Positions 37,530 through 49,345 of a stretch of DNA of 64,000 bases are shown in pieces. Within the stretch, counting starts at the first letter, position 1. Every line of letters begins with the position of its first letter. The stretch spans positions 2,604,001 to 2,668,000 of the forward strand of contig OY751485.1 in assembly GCA_963565915.1 (NCBI GenBank). The letters run 5' to 3'. This DNA is from Entoloma clypeatum (lineage: Eukaryota; Basidiomycota; Agaricomycetes; Agaricales; Entolomataceae). The notes beneath the pieces are model-generated. The model worked only from the letters and a program-made list of their open reading frames with translations. It had not been told where the DNA came from and searched no databases. The translations under genes were made by a program, and so were the position numbers.

Positions 37530-39026
37530 TTACTCCCAGTCGCTGTCGTCCGATGAATCCTGCTTTGCCGTATCGGAAGCAGCATCCACTTTGGGCTCTC
37601 TCGGGCTCATCGTCCCAGGCGTGACAACATCATAGCCTTCCTCGCCACTTTCCTGGGCAGTCGGTATAGATGTATGTGGGTGAAGAGTTGCAGCTGAACT
37701 CTTCTCTGCGACTTGGCAATCTTCACCAGAAGTTGATGTCTCTTCATCTTCGTCTTCCCAATTAAAATATTCTTCTTCGAGTGTCCCTGGACGCGATAAA
37801 AGTCAGCCGGTGCAGACAAGCACCAATAGAAATCGAAGACCTTCGATAAGAGCTCTGCGTTTCCGTTCTTCGACCTCGATCTGGTGAACGCGGAAGAAGA
37901 ATCGTTTCCAGAATTCGCTTTCAGTCATCTCAGATGGAACTAGGGAGTAATGGTGTTATATTTGTGTTACGAATCGTGAAAGACGGGTGACGCACCTAAA
38001 GTATCATAAGTGCTTTTCAGGGCATCTCCAGACCCAACTTCGTTCAGCAAGGCGGATATTCTTCCCGACCATCCGTCACCTTCATCGTCGTCGTCATCTG
38101 TCGTGTTGTGCTCGGAGGCTACCCACGCTGCGTATGATCCGTCTAAACTGTCCGTAGCTGGATTCCGCCTGACAATTTCAGGATCTTGTTTGAGTCGTAG
38201 CAACAAATATTCCACGCGACCAGTGACCGCGTTCTGTGCATCAGATCCACGTTGCGCTGCTCGATCAGGAAATTGCAGTCTACCTGCGTCGGAACCTGAG
38301 GGTTCAGGTTGGAGCGACCAGATGTTTCCCCCATCCCAGACGACGGATGACGGTGTTCCTTCCCGTGCGTGGTCTGGCGGCAGTATCTTTACTGCGTCCC
38401 GTAAGACCTCCCCCGCCTCCTTCACCGCCTCTCGAATTAATGCCTCACTCTTGAGGGCATATTCCTCGGCATGCGCACGAGTAACTCCCTGGACACGTTG
38501 AAATTCGTTCAGCAGTGAGTTGCGGAGCTGGGGAAGGTCAAGGTTCTCAGATGCATGCTTGATGGATTCCGGTAATTGATTGCGAGCCACTTCCAGCAAG
38601 TTCGGCGGTAGGGCTGACTGGAGGCGCGAGAACAGAGAGGATGAACTGGTGGGTAATTCTTCCTGCAAAGTCGCTGTGTCAGAAATTTCGAGGCCGCCCC
38701 CGGGGCTGGTGCGTTCCGTGGTTTCATGTTCATGTTCACTAGACAGCTTCGTGAGTTCCTTCTGGGCTTGGGAGACGACGTCGGTTATGTCCTTTCGTGC
38801 GGTTTGAAGCACAGCTTGACTCTGATATTTGAGGACTCGTCCGTGAGCGGCCAGATGGCAGTTAAGTCATTGACACCCTTGCCTGTTTCTTGAACCCACC
38901 CCAGAAGCGACCAAGTTGCCCGATAACTTCCGAAACTTCTTCATCGAGGCTCTGCTCTGGTCGATGCTGTTGTTCCTCTGTGACGACGTTCGGAAGAGCT
39001 ATACCATATGTATCCAGGAAATTCAT
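37530..39026 (-). CDS. BSD-domain protein (Dos2/SYAP1-like)
   Basis: Exons 39026-38883, 38821-37996, 37939-37841 and 37786-37530 give 441 aa. The N-terminus holds an amphipathic LGRFWGGFKKQSQAVL segment and a helical region of DITDVVSQAQKELTKL type. The BSD domain near residues 317-345 has its signature TESEFWKRFFFRVHQIE. The C-terminus is acidic and ends in SDDSDWE, a common ending in this family. BSD domains occur in TFIIH p62 and in SYAP1/Dos2-like proteins, whose cellular roles are not settled. Intron 1 is read as GC-AG (CAG/GCAAGG, giving KKQS). A GT donor 6 nt downstream would also stay in frame and add two residues. Confidence 0.83.
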
Positions 39027-39108
39027 GCTCAAGTAGGAAATCAAGTTGCGATTTTACGCATTCACGTGATCCACAAGCTACAATATCGTACAAAAACCTC
39101 AAGTATGC

Positions 39109-40545
39109 TCAAACTTGTAGAGAGTCCACAATCGTCTCGGTCGGGGCAGCTCCTATACCCAGAAGCTTGTGCGCTTTGCATTCCAAAACAAAATCGGTGA
39201 ACATCTGAGAAATGAGTGAGATGTTTTGTTTGACAAGATTCCAAGATTCACTGACCTCAATAGTATCCAGTGGTCCTCCAGCACTCTCAGGATGAAACTG
39301 GACACCCCATATCTTCTTGCCAGACTCCAAAGTGGATTTGATGCCTTCAACCGACGAGTCATTGCAGTTTATGAAGAATGGCTCCCATCCTTCAGGGAAA
39401 GGTTCTTCCAACTTCAGCGCATACTGGTGATTTTGGCTACGAGAGAATAATCAAAAAGGCGGTAAGTTTGATATATCTGACACTACATGCTTTACAAACC
39501 TTGTGACATACACTCGCCCCGCCTTGATGGAGCCGGAAGACGCTAGGGCGAGAACAGGTTGATTGTGTCCACGGTTTCCAAACGTCATGCGGTAGGCATC
39601 CAAACCGGCGGCCATACCGATGATCTGATGTCCCATACAAATGCCGAACACAGGTTTATCCCACTCCTGGAGGGTACGACGCAAATTTAACGCAGCCTCC
39701 TTGCAATGGACTGGGTCACCTGGTCCATTGGTCAGAAATAAACCGTCAAATTGATCCCTGATGGCGTTGAAATCGTAATTCCAAGGGAGGACCGTAACTG
39801 CGGCGTCTCTTCGAACCAGTGATCGTAAAATGTTGGCCTTGGCACCAAAGTCGAGGACAGCAATTTTGATCGACCCAGCCCGATTGAGCTGATAGGGCTG
39901 CTTGGTAGACACCTGATCTACAAGATTTTCAGCGGCGGGGTCCCAAAATTCATGTTCGGCAGGAGAAGGAGCGGAAGCATCGGGGCCAACAGCGACACGA
40001 CCAAGCGTGGTGCCTTGGTCGCGCAATAGACGAGTGATGGCGCGGGTGTCCACGCCAGTGATTGCTGGAACGTCATTTCGCTGACACCATGATGCGAGTG
40101 ATTCGACAGCAGTATAATGAGAGAACTTCTCTGCGACATCACCAACGATGACAGCGGCACATTGTATATTGGAAGACTCGAGCACGACGCCGACGTCTTG
40201 ACCGTCGAAAGGCGCTTTGTTGACAGGAACACCATAATTGCCTATAAGAGGAGTCGTGAAAACCAAGATTTGACCTCGGTATGAGGGATCGGTCATGGAT
40301 TCGGTATCTGTCGTGACAGCTCGGTACGTGAAAGCAAACGAACGGTGAAAAAAAAACGCACAGGATGTGATTGAAGTCGAGAAGACAGTTTCGCCGAAAA
40401 TGCTTTTAGGTGCGCCAAATGACCTTCCATGGAAGGACTGTCCCGACTTGAGATGGAGGGCAGCAGGGAGATGACAGAGAGGGCCTGAGTGAGTAGCCAG
40501 CCCTCGAGAGAGGCGAGGAATGCGGATGAATTGGCGAGCGAGCAT
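39109..40545 (-). CDS. CPA1: Carbamoyl-phosphate synthase, arginine-specific small (glutaminase) subunit
   Basis: Exons 40545-40362, 40307-39500, 39436-39256 and 39204-39109 give 422 aa. An Arg-rich, acid-free N-terminus (MLARQFIRIPRLSRGLATHS) looks like a mitochondrial targeting peptide. The CPSase small-chain domain (SITSYTESMTDPSYRGQILV) precedes a class I glutamine amidotransferase with nucleophile Cys in GICMGHQ (~284) and His/Glu in HPESAGGP (~380). It releases ammonia from glutamine for carbamoyl phosphate used in arginine synthesis. Intron 3 (51 nt) is in frame and stop-free. An upstream ORF resembling the arginine attenuator peptide ends 11 nt before the ATG, suggesting translational repression by arginine. 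Confidence 0.95.
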
Positions 40546-40556
40546 AACTTGTGGGT

Positions 40557-40682
40557 TTAAAGACTTGGGAGAGAAAATACGAGGTCACTGAGGTAGCTGT
40601 TAAGGTATTTATGGTCAGGCGAAATTGCAAAGTAAAAAAGGAAAGAAGCAGACTCGTCTCTGGTGCTTTCGGTGAAGAGCAT
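40557..40682 (-). CDS. upstream ORF of CPA1: candidate arginine attenuator peptide
   Basis: ATG at 40682, exon 40682-40654, intron 40653-40597 (57 nt; GTCTGC donor, CTGAC branch, AACAG acceptor) and exon 40596-40557 encode 22 residues containing DDYLSDLVF and ending five residues later. Known fungal attenuator peptides upstream of CPA1/arg-2 are about 24-25 residues long. They carry a (Q)DYLSDHLW or DYISDHIW core followed by five residues and stop. Length, core, distance to the stop and gene context all agree; His and Trp are replaced by Leu and Phe. Unspliced, the frame stays open for 41 residues with the same C-terminus, but the Asp before Tyr becomes Ser. The known peptide stalls ribosomes when arginine is high. 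Confidence 0.7.
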   Translation of the reverse strand: MLFTESTRDESASFLFYFAISPDHKYLNSYLSDLVFSLPSL

Positions 40683-40740
40683 TCACACTTTGGTTGTAGG
40701 CAGGAGTTAACTCAATTTTTTGCTCCTTTTAAGCTCGCAA

Positions 40741-40746
40741 CACGTG
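40741..40746. promoter_or_regulatory. CACGTG E-box upstream of CPA1
   Basis: CACGTGAC lies about 195 bp upstream of the CPA1 ATG and just outside the attenuator uORF. The same octamer occurs in the HEM2 promoter at 34697. A bHLH site is plausible. Confidence 0.3.
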
Positions 40747-40751
40747 ACATA

Positions 40752-40767
40752 ATATATATATATATAT
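40752..40767. repeat. (AT)n microsatellite
   Basis: A run of alternating A and T followed by TTTATTTATT lies between the CPA1 promoter and the stop of the next minus-strand gene. It may serve as an A/T-rich 3' end or nucleosome-free element. Confidence 0.7.
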
Positions 40768-40776
40768 TTATTTATT

Positions 40777-43700
40777 CTAATCCATGTTTCTTATTACTCC
40801 TGCTCTCCGTGCTTTTGGGATGTGCGATGGCTTCTCTGCCTCAGAATCAGAATCAGAATCCGTCTCTGACTCTGACTCCTCTTCTTCTTGCCGTGCCATT
40901 CCATACATATCCCTCGTTTTGTTCTCGGAAGCCAGGTTAGCTCGAGCCCGTGGGTTGAATAAGGTCCGCTGACGCGCAATATCCGACAATCGACGATACT
41001 TATCGCCACTTGTGGCGTTACTTGGAGGTCGTAATCCTACCTCAGATTCGTCAGATTCGCTCACTATCGGATCATGCTGCTCATGCTGGTCCGCCGGCGT
41101 ATCTCCAGCCCACTGTGATTCATTCCCTGTCCATTGTGAGTATGGGAAACAGGGTTGGCTTTCTGTAAGGAGGAATAATGGGTCCTTGACGGATGCATGA
41201 CCATTCTCGAAGCCATCCGTCACGGCTTTTCGAGCATCCTCATCAATCCGAGATCCGGGACTACTGGATCGGAGCTCGTCTACCAGCATAGATTCTCCCT
41301 CGGGCACAGGAGAAGACACTGGTAAAACTGTCCATCCTCTCGATACCTGTGGTTCCTGCGATTCCAATGCAGTAATGGCTGTCACATTTGAGGTCGCAGT
41401 TGCTTGCGAACATTTGATCACCCGACTCTGATGTCCCAGTACTCTTGGGAGCGAGGGCGGAGTGAGTGAACTAAGCGCATGCATTCGAGAGGCAGTCCTT
41501 GTCCTCCGGGCGATGCTATCCACATTGTTTGGTTTAACCTCCATTTTACGTTGTGATGGGCGTGGTGTCGATGAATCTATATGCTTGGCTCCTTTTGATC
41601 TTCTGGTATTCTTCCCAGTTTGCACCGGGCCAAGTGGAATTGAATTTTCATCCTTATCAACAATAGCCATGTCACCTTCTCGCGAATCCGCTGATTCCTC
41701 GATAATTTGAGTGGGAATTAGAGGGGGACGTGTTTCCCCAAGAACGGGGGCGACCGCCGCCCCAACAGGGATGGTCAACTCCTGTGCAGAACTTGTACTA
41801 GAAATTGAGCTCGGGTCCGGGACATCCTCAACAATACTGGATGCAGGTCCTGGAGGTGTAGACGTCGGGTCTAGTAGCTTGAGGATCGCAGAGTCAGCAG
41901 CGAACGCGTCACCAAAGGCAACATCGCCGGAGGTGTCCAGGTCTTGAGACTCCCCCGAACGATTGGTTTCTTGGAAAGAGAATTGTTCCGGTACAACCTT
42001 CAATAGAGGGCTGGATGCAGAACGCAGAGGATAATCATAATCATTGTGACAGTTTGCGTTGGAATCGTTGTCGGCGTCATCCTCTTCCTGTGAAGACTCT
42101 GCGAGACGGCTTGTCCGTGTGTGGCGCCTAACCTGCTCTGCCTCGTCGTCGTCTTCTTCGAGGTCTTGGTCACCCTCCTCCTCACTGCTCTCTGAAAAGG
42201 GGATATTAGCGGCACTGATGGACACATTTGGGCCGCGAACGATGGCATCCAGATCCATATTGGCATATCGAGACGTGTCATGAGGGACCGGAGGTATTGA
42301 AGGCAGGCCAACATCATCCTCGTCCAAGGCATGATGGAGAAAAACATCAGGACAGTTGTCACTTTGAGGGTTCGCAGCCTGGGCTATCGGACGAAAGCCA
42401 CCATCGTTCTCAACGACCACAGAGGAAGAAGGAATGGCCAAGGAGACACTCGGGGCGGAACTCTGACCCGGAGAAGGTTCGGTCACAGTCACAGATGCGG
42501 ATGGATCGCTTCCGCCTAAACTTTCGGAAGGCTGGGAGATACTGTTCGATTCTACGTACTCCTTGCGCTGCAATCGGTCGGAGCCCACAGGGACCGGAGG
42601 GCTCTCCTTCGCACCCGATCGACCAACCACGCGTATGTTGAGTGATGCTCGTTTCGCTGCTAAGACGCGAGAAAGAGCTGCTTGCACAGCATTAGAAGGC
42701 TCAGCCTCGTCCCTTGTGGAACTTTTATTTTTTGCGGACTTCTTAGTGCGGACTGGTTAGATAGAGAAGTCACTTAACGAGGACGGAAGACATGGCCAAT
42801 ACATACCTTTAGTGTCACCAGCGTCAGAACCTTTGGATGATGAGCCCATTTCTTGACATAACTGAGAATCAGCGTGTGGAAACTCACAATTCTCCTGGGT
42901 CGTCTTAGGGGCTTCAATTGGTGCAGCGCTTGGCTGCGCGGTAGATGTACCTAGACTGAGTGAGCAGATGGACACGGAGGGGTGGCAAGATTCCGTACTT
43001 TTAGCTCGTAAAGGTTCCTTCTTGGCTTTCTTCTTCTCTGTGATACTCTAAGATCAACGATGTATTGAAACAATCCAATCAACAAATGCAGACCTCGCTT
43101 CTCCGATTGTGGTTCATGTATTGCCGCTGTTGCCTTATGATTGGTTTCTGAGATACAAATCAGATCTTTTGTTTGGAGAATTTGTTCAGCATACCTGAGG
43201 TCCGGGATATGACACCAGCCATTTCCTCCGGGAAAGATTTTTCAGTGCGGTCCGATAATGTCCTTTTCTTTTTCTTCTTCAGTTTGATATCGGTCGTAAG
43301 CGCGGGTTCCACTTCTGGAGGGGCCAATGGCGGTGGCTCTTTATCTTGAACCTTCTCTTTATTTTTATTTTTCTTTCCTGCCTTTACTTTAGCAGGAATT
43401 GATTCCAAATTGGACAGTTGCGCGACACAATAAGATGAAGGCTCAGTATCTGGTAAAGGTTCGTTGGAGAGAGCGGAGGTTGATGAAAAAGTGATTTCCT
43501 TCGATGCATCGTTCCCCGTGGTGGATGAAGGGTTATCAACATTAGAGGTGACCTCAGTAGTGGGTTTCCTCTTCTTCTTACGTGGTGCACTGGATCTAGA
43601 TATTTCTTCAATGAGTGACGCGGAGATGAACGAGACGTTGGGGTTCCGGGTATCCAACTCAGTGTTTCCGGTATGGTTCATATCGCGTCGGTCTTCCTGT

Positions 43701-44253
43701 TCCTCAACAGAATGGTCTCCATCAACCTGGGCGGAGAGCTCTCGATGAGTTCCAGCTGATTGAACGAACTGTGTGTTTCTAGCTGTTGGTGCCTGAACTA
43801 GATGTTCACACAGAACAAGGCGCGAGGCGTGAAACTCACCACCAGAGCTGAGGGAAGTCCTTGATGCTCTGAAGTCCCGATGTTTACTGTCACGCTCGCA
43901 AACGAGGTAGAATGGGCGATGGAATAGAAAGCATCGAAATCATCATCTACAGTATGTGGCTGAAATTAAACCCACATGTGACCAGAGAACGATGAGCCTT
44001 ACCATCCTCCAGGTCAATGGGTTTTCCGTCTCGAATTTGCTCCAAGACAATGGATGTGTTCGGAGGTAGCCCAAGCTTCATTCTGACCACTTCCTTCATC
44101 TCGTTCAGCGATTCCTCTGGCTGACAGTGAGACGGAGTGCCTTGGGAGACGTGGAGTATTAGTACCTTTGAACAACCTGTCGAATGTCCTTTGCGACGCA
44201 TGATACGTTATTCGAGGATAGTCGATCTCACGTTTCCTCTTTCTAGATTCCAT
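40777..44253 (-). CDS. large disordered protein with N-terminal beta-grasp-like domain, function unknown
   Basis: Exons 44253-44232, 44176-44003, 43946-43840, 43792-43195, 43147-43094, 43037-42807 and 42752-40777 give 1053 aa. It starts with a basic RKRKR stretch and a ~75-residue segment with ubiquitin/PB1-like order: KVLILHVS, SLNEMKEVVRMKLGLP, SIVLEQIRDGKPIDL and SFASVTVNI. The rest is low-complexity, with several Lys clusters (nuclear-localisation-like), Ser/Pro-rich and acidic stretches, and a conserved-looking RRLSDIARQRTLFNPRAR near the C-terminus. The 22-nt first exon was chosen because its GTGAGA donor connects MESRKRKR to the beta-grasp frame. The layout (beta-grasp fold, basic clusters, long linker) recalls coilin-type nuclear proteins, but I cannot show homology. 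Confidence 0.72.
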
Positions 44254-44744
44254 TCTGAGTAGACAAAGAACGCTGGTGTGAGGATGGTGATAAGTTGTAA
44301 GTAATAAATTAACAAACCTCGAGGACGCGACGTCCTAGCAAATACGCCCAAACAACTGACTTGCTTCGATCGACGATGGCTGGTACATACTGTAAGAATA
44401 CCCTTGGAGACTCTCCACAAGTCCACTGCTGAAAGCAAGGGCGTCAACTAGCTCCCGGTTTCAACCCGCATCTTCCTGGCTCCAAATACACCTTCCTCGC
44501 TAAAGGGCTGGGGGCAACCATGTGGTTTTTCATATTTTATCGCGCAAGGTAGGTTATAGTCCGCCGGCTGTTGGTGGGTCGTCCGTTCACCTTCGTTCAC
44601 TGATAGGAAAGATGGAGGGAAACTTTTGGTAATTGAGAATCCAACCGCCCAGCGTAACCAGAACTGAATGAGATTTAGGGCAAACATCCTTGGGATAGCC
44701 ATGACCATTAGTGACTGCTTTGCCTGTATTCGTCATATACATAC
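44254..44744. other. divergent promoter region
   Basis: 491 bp separate the divergent starts of the disordered protein gene and the phosphoesterase gene. Two short minus-strand open frames here show no domain or splice logic. No other feature is seen. Confidence 0.5.
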
Positions 44745-46442
44745 ATGTTGATGGTCTCAAACTACTATAAACCCGTCAATGCCCTGCGACTCTTCTGGAT
44801 TGTAATAATTCTCTGGTATGAACTCGGAATCTTTTTCCACAGCGCACGATCCTGTGACTGGCCAGATCCAGTCTTGTCTTTGGGGCATATAGGCCATGGA
44901 ACTTCCAGGCAGGATGCTACATCCCACATCCTCCTCATCGCGGATCCTCAACTCTTAGACCATCGTTCATATGATCGTGGCGCTCTCTTAACATATCTCA
45001 TCCGACTCGTAGTCGACCTTAATATCCGGAAGAACTGGCGCGTTGCTCTGCATAAACAACCAGATGCAGTTATTTTTTTGGGTGACATGATGGATGGTGG
45101 TCGTTTCAATATGCCAGAAACCGAGTGAGTCCCGCTTCGCGATGCAGTATCGACTCCCTTGACGGTGAAGCCTCCACTTCACAGATACGAGCGATATTAT
45201 CGCCGATTTCGCGACATATTTAAACTGCCTTCGCACATTCCAGCTCACTTCATTCCCGGAAATCACGATATTGGGTATGTCTCAAACGCAGATCATCTTG
45301 TTCGAATAAATGTACCCTGTGCACAGTCTCCGAGATTCGACACTGTTCTCTCCTCAGGCAGAAGCTCGTTTCGTTTCTCATTTTGGCCCCCTCAATAGTT
45401 ACATCGAAGTTGCTAATCACAGACTGGTGCTTCTGGATGCGCCAAACCTTGTCGAAGAAGATAATCAACGTATAATGCAAGGGCAGTCATATCAAACTTG
45501 GAGGCCGCTTCACGGCGGCCCTGTTGAATTTGTGAAAGCTGTAGCGCAGGGTGGGTTGCCATTGATGTCCTTCTGACATATTTTTGAGTCATTTTCAGAT
45601 GACGGGGGAAATACCCTTGTGTTGATGAGTCACATACCCCTTGCAAGGGAGAACACAGAATGTGGACCGCTCCGCGAGAAGGGAACCATTCGCCCTGGCC
45701 GGGGCTTTGGGTATGAAAACACCTTGGGAAATGAGGTCACAGCCTTCTTGTTAAACCAACTAAGCCCGTCAATAATTTTCAGGTACGTCGCACCACCGAA
45801 TGCAACAGCGCAGTTTCAATGTTCACGGTCCTTAGCGGCGACGATCACGATTACTGTGAAAATTTTCACCCAATCATCACTTCGGACAGTACTGGGTCAA
45901 TACGGGAGATCTCGGTCAAGTCCTTCTCGATGGCGATGGGCATCCGACGACCGGGCTTTCAACTTTTGTCCCTTGCTCCTCATGACGAAACCCAACTGAT
46001 CCGGACGCAGACGCATGCAGACGTACCCTGTCTGCTTCCTGACCAGATTGCAATATACCTGTCGGTTTATATTCCTCTCCTGATCTTCTCAGTTCTAGCA
46101 GTTCTACTCTCCAATGCTGTATGTTCTTATGGTTCTCGACCTAGACGCGTCCAAGAGTCGTTGTCCGAGTCGGGCAACGATAGTTATGAAGAGCGCAACA
46201 CCCGCCGTTATAGTTTCCGTCTTCCGCAACCAGTCTCCATTCCTGCCTCCAACCGATATGCATGGTCAGTCCGCCGATGTCGTCAAATTATTTTACACGT
46301 TTCGATACTCTGCATACCAAGTCGAACACAAAAGCGAAGGAACAGATCTTACTACTTGGGGATGTGTATGCGAGACATTATCGACATTGCTATTTTCCCG
46401 TTGACTCTGTTCTTCGTGATTTCACTGTGGATGTTCATATAA
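44745..46442 (+). CDS. Cdc1/PGAP5-like metallophosphoesterase (GPI-anchor remodelling)
   Basis: Exons 44745-45124, 45185-45274, 45327-45550, 45599-45782 and 45836-46442 give 494 aa. An optional in-frame 57-nt intron (about 46265-46321) would give 475 aa. An N-terminal hydrophobic helix (LRLFWIVIILWYELGIFF) is followed by calcineurin-like metal motifs: IADPQLLD, FLGDMMDGGR, PGNHDIG, LMSHIPLAR and SGDDHDYC. A transmembrane helix lies after QIAIYLSVYIPLLIFSVLAV and another at the C-terminus. Cdc1, Ted1 and PGAP5 remove ethanolamine phosphate from GPI-glycan mannose in the ER/Golgi. The motif order and two-end membrane topology fit this group. The C-terminal ~120 residues are less certain because of the optional intron. 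Confidence 0.85.
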
Positions 46443-47175
46443 ATTATGATACATGGTCACCAATTGCAAAATACTGTTCTCTCTATCGACAAGCTCCAAG
46501 AATACGGATGAACGACCGAAGTAACTCGGATCCTGATCCCTGGACTCAGGTTACTTACATCCGCCCAACGGCCGCCACCACAGACGACGAGTGCGAATGG
46601 AACCTGGCAAAGGTACGTACCTCGATAAAGCCCTGTGTCAGGTCCATAGATAAGCAAAGTGACCCCTACTACATATGTACTCGTCGCGAGAATTCATTCG
46701 GGGATGTCAGGGACGGAACGTCGTTGGCAGAGTGGGTGACGCATGGCATCGCTGATAGCAGGCCACACGCTGCCAGTCCAATCGCGTCGAGATTGTGTGG
46801 AAATGGGGGTATAAAAGCCATAAGCGGACAGAGACACCGGCCGTGGCATGCAAGCACGTTTGTGGCCGCACCCGACCAACCGTCCGTTTGTCGTCAATCT
46901 CCCTTTAAATACGGACTCCTTCGAGCTCTCCCCTCGCCGCAAGTCCTGGATCTGTGAAACCATCTGCGAGGAACCCAGCCCGACGATCGCCTCGTCCGCC
47001 AGCTCCTTTGTCGCTGTCCAAGTCGACCATCAACGCCATCACAGGCAACGCACCCCCCTTCCCAGAACCCAGTCCGCTCCACAACTCATTTCCACAACAA
47101 CCACCTCCCCCATCCATATAAAGTCGGCTCATCCTTTCATACCACTCCCCCCCGCCTCACTTTCTCTTCTCCAGC
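46443..47175. other. intergenic region / UGP1 promoter
   Basis: 733 bp between the phosphoesterase stop and UGP1. The last 200 bp become CT-rich, ending in a TATA-like element and a CT-rich leader. A long open frame crosses this region but shows no recognisable protein (see rejected items). Confidence 0.5.
47117..47123 (+). promoter_or_regulatory. TATA box of UGP1
   Basis: TATAAAG lies 53 bp upstream of the UGP1 ATG and is followed by a CT-rich leader, the usual layout of a strongly expressed fungal promoter. Confidence 0.5.
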
Positions 47176-49345
47176 ATGTCTAGCTCGCTCATGCCTCGCA
47201 GCGACTCCTTCAATGCCCGCGTGCGCGGCACCAGTCACATCGATTTCAAGACAGCCACCACCGGGGTTGCCGCCAAAGCCATGCGCAACGAAATCAGCCG
47301 GCTTGTCGCCACTGTCGAAGATGTCGCTACCAAGAAGGTATGGAGCCCCGTCGACTCCTCTCATCATCCTCGATCTCATCGATGTTGCAGGCGTTCGATA
47401 CCGAGATGCAATCGTTTTTCTACCTCTTCACCCGCTATCTCTCCGAGCGTGCAAAGAGTCAAGATTTGTACGACATCGCTTTCTTGCGCCTCGTGTGGTC
47501 CTGATCTTGCCCCAGAGACTGGGATCGTATAAAATCCCCAGCAGAGGACCAGATCGTCCCATACTCGTCCCTGCCCAAACCCAAGGACACCAAGAATCTC
47601 AACAAACTTGCTGTCCTCAAGGTCAATGGAGGTCTGGGCACGTCCATGGGTCCGTCATCTCCTCTCCGCAGGCCGCCTTTGCTCATCTTACGGATCAGGT
47701 ATGACTGGAGCCAAAAGCGCCCTGGAGGTCAAGGATGATATGACTTTCCTCGATTTGACCGTCCGTCAGATCGAACATCTCAACACCACAAGCCGCGTCG
47801 ACGTCCCTCTCATCTTGATGACATCATTCAACACCCACGAAGATACGCTTCGTATTATCAAGAAATATGCCAACCAGCAGCTGCGCATCACCACCTTCAA
47901 CCAGTCGAGGTACCCGAGGATTTACAAGGAGTCTTTGCTCCCGTGTCCCAAACGGGCTGACGATGATAAAAAAAACTGGTATCCTCCTGGTCATGGTGAC
48001 CTTTACAATGCTCTCTTGCACTCTGGTGTTCTCGACCAGCTTCTAGCAGAAGGGAAGGAGTACCTTTTCGTTTCCAACTCAGATAACCTGGGTGCTGTGT
48101 GAGTATTAAATCGGTTCACCGGCTGTGACTTACCATCTTTCCAGGGTGGACGAGAGTATCCTGCAACACATGATCGATACCCAGGCCGAGTTCCTCATGG
48201 AGGTAACTGACAAGACCAAAGCTGACATCAAGGTATTGATGAATGTGTACACAACCCTTATTAATCACTAATCTTTTACATTTAGGGAGGGACCTTGATT
48301 GGTAACTTGCGAACCTCTATCCTCGAATGTGGGTACTCATCTGAACTGCGCTATAGATTATGAAGGGTCTATCCGTCTTCTTGAAATTGCCCAAGTGCCT
48401 TCTGAGCATGTGGAAGATTTCAAATCGGGTGAGTGAAGTCGGTCTCAGCATGTCACAATCCTAATGCTCTGAAAGTCCGAAAATTCAAAATCTTCAACAC
48501 CAACAACCTTTGGATCAACCTGGGAGGTGATAAATTTCGATTTTGGTACCCTACTTCAAAGTAACTGTTTGCAGCTCTTAAGCGCGTAATGGAGACTGAG
48601 GGAATGGAACTGGAGATTATTATCAATCCCAAGACTACTGATGACGGTCATGCTGTCGTCCAGGTATGTGCCTCCTCTAGTGACTAGGGCTTCTACAAAT
48701 CTTGCACAGCTCGAGACTGCTGCGGGTGCTGCGATCAAGCATTTCAAGAACGCACATGGGATCAACGTCCCTCGCAAGCGTTTCCTGCCTGTTAAAAGTT
48801 GTTCGGATCTCCTGCTCATCAAGAGTGACATCTACTCGTTGGAGCATGGTCAATTGGTGATCAATGAGCAGAGAATGTTTGAGACTACCCCTGTGATTAA
48901 ACTCGGTGATCATTTTAAGAAGGTGAATTCTTTCATATTTAGGTTGTGTGCAGAACTCGAATTGTTTCATAGATTCAGCAATTCCAGAAACGTTTCAAAA
49001 AAATCCCCAGGATTCTAGAATTGGACCATCTGACTGTTACTGGCGATGTCTACTTTGGTCGCAATGTCACGCTGCGTGGAACTGTCATCAGTGAGTGATG
49101 TCTTTTGTCCCCGTCGCTCATTAACACAACACTCTTTTTTCTTAAGTTGTTGCCAACGAGGGTCAAAGGATCGATATTCCTGACGGTTGCATTCTCGAGA
49201 ACAGTATGTCATTCTAATCCTGTCTCATGCTCGCGGACCTTACGCGCTCTTTCAGGGCTACTCTCCGGTAACTTGAATATGATCGTAAGTGCAAGATTGT
49301 TGTTGTCCATTCTCTATTCATAACCCTTCCCGACAGGAATTGTAA
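47176..49345 (+). CDS. UGP1: UTP-glucose-1-phosphate uridylyltransferase (UDP-glucose pyrophosphorylase), copy A
   Basis: Fourteen exons (47176-47337, 47391-47467, 47516-47649, 47699-48098, 48145-48232, 48286-48301, 48357-48428, 48476-48526, 48575-48663, 48710-48922, 48973-49090, 49147-49203, 49256-49284, 49337-49345) give 504 aa, the normal size. The nucleotide-binding motif [18 protein letters not shown] is split by an intron. [23 protein letters not shown] and the C-terminal left-handed beta-helix ([20 protein letters not shown]) are present. It makes UDP-glucose for glucan, glycogen, trehalose and glycoprotein synthesis. The last exon is 9 nt (GAA TTG TAA). A paralog with the same 14-exon layout lies tail to tail 207 bp away. 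Confidence 0.96.

Noticed and set aside
44448..44708. 86-codon minus-strand open frame between divergent genes
   Set aside because: No start context, splice logic or domain; it lies in a shared promoter.
46262..46957. 231-codon open frame on the plus strand after the phosphoesterase
   Set aside because: It overlaps the C-terminal exon of the phosphoesterase gene in another frame, has no domain or normal composition, and covers the UGP1 promoter. Most likely chance.
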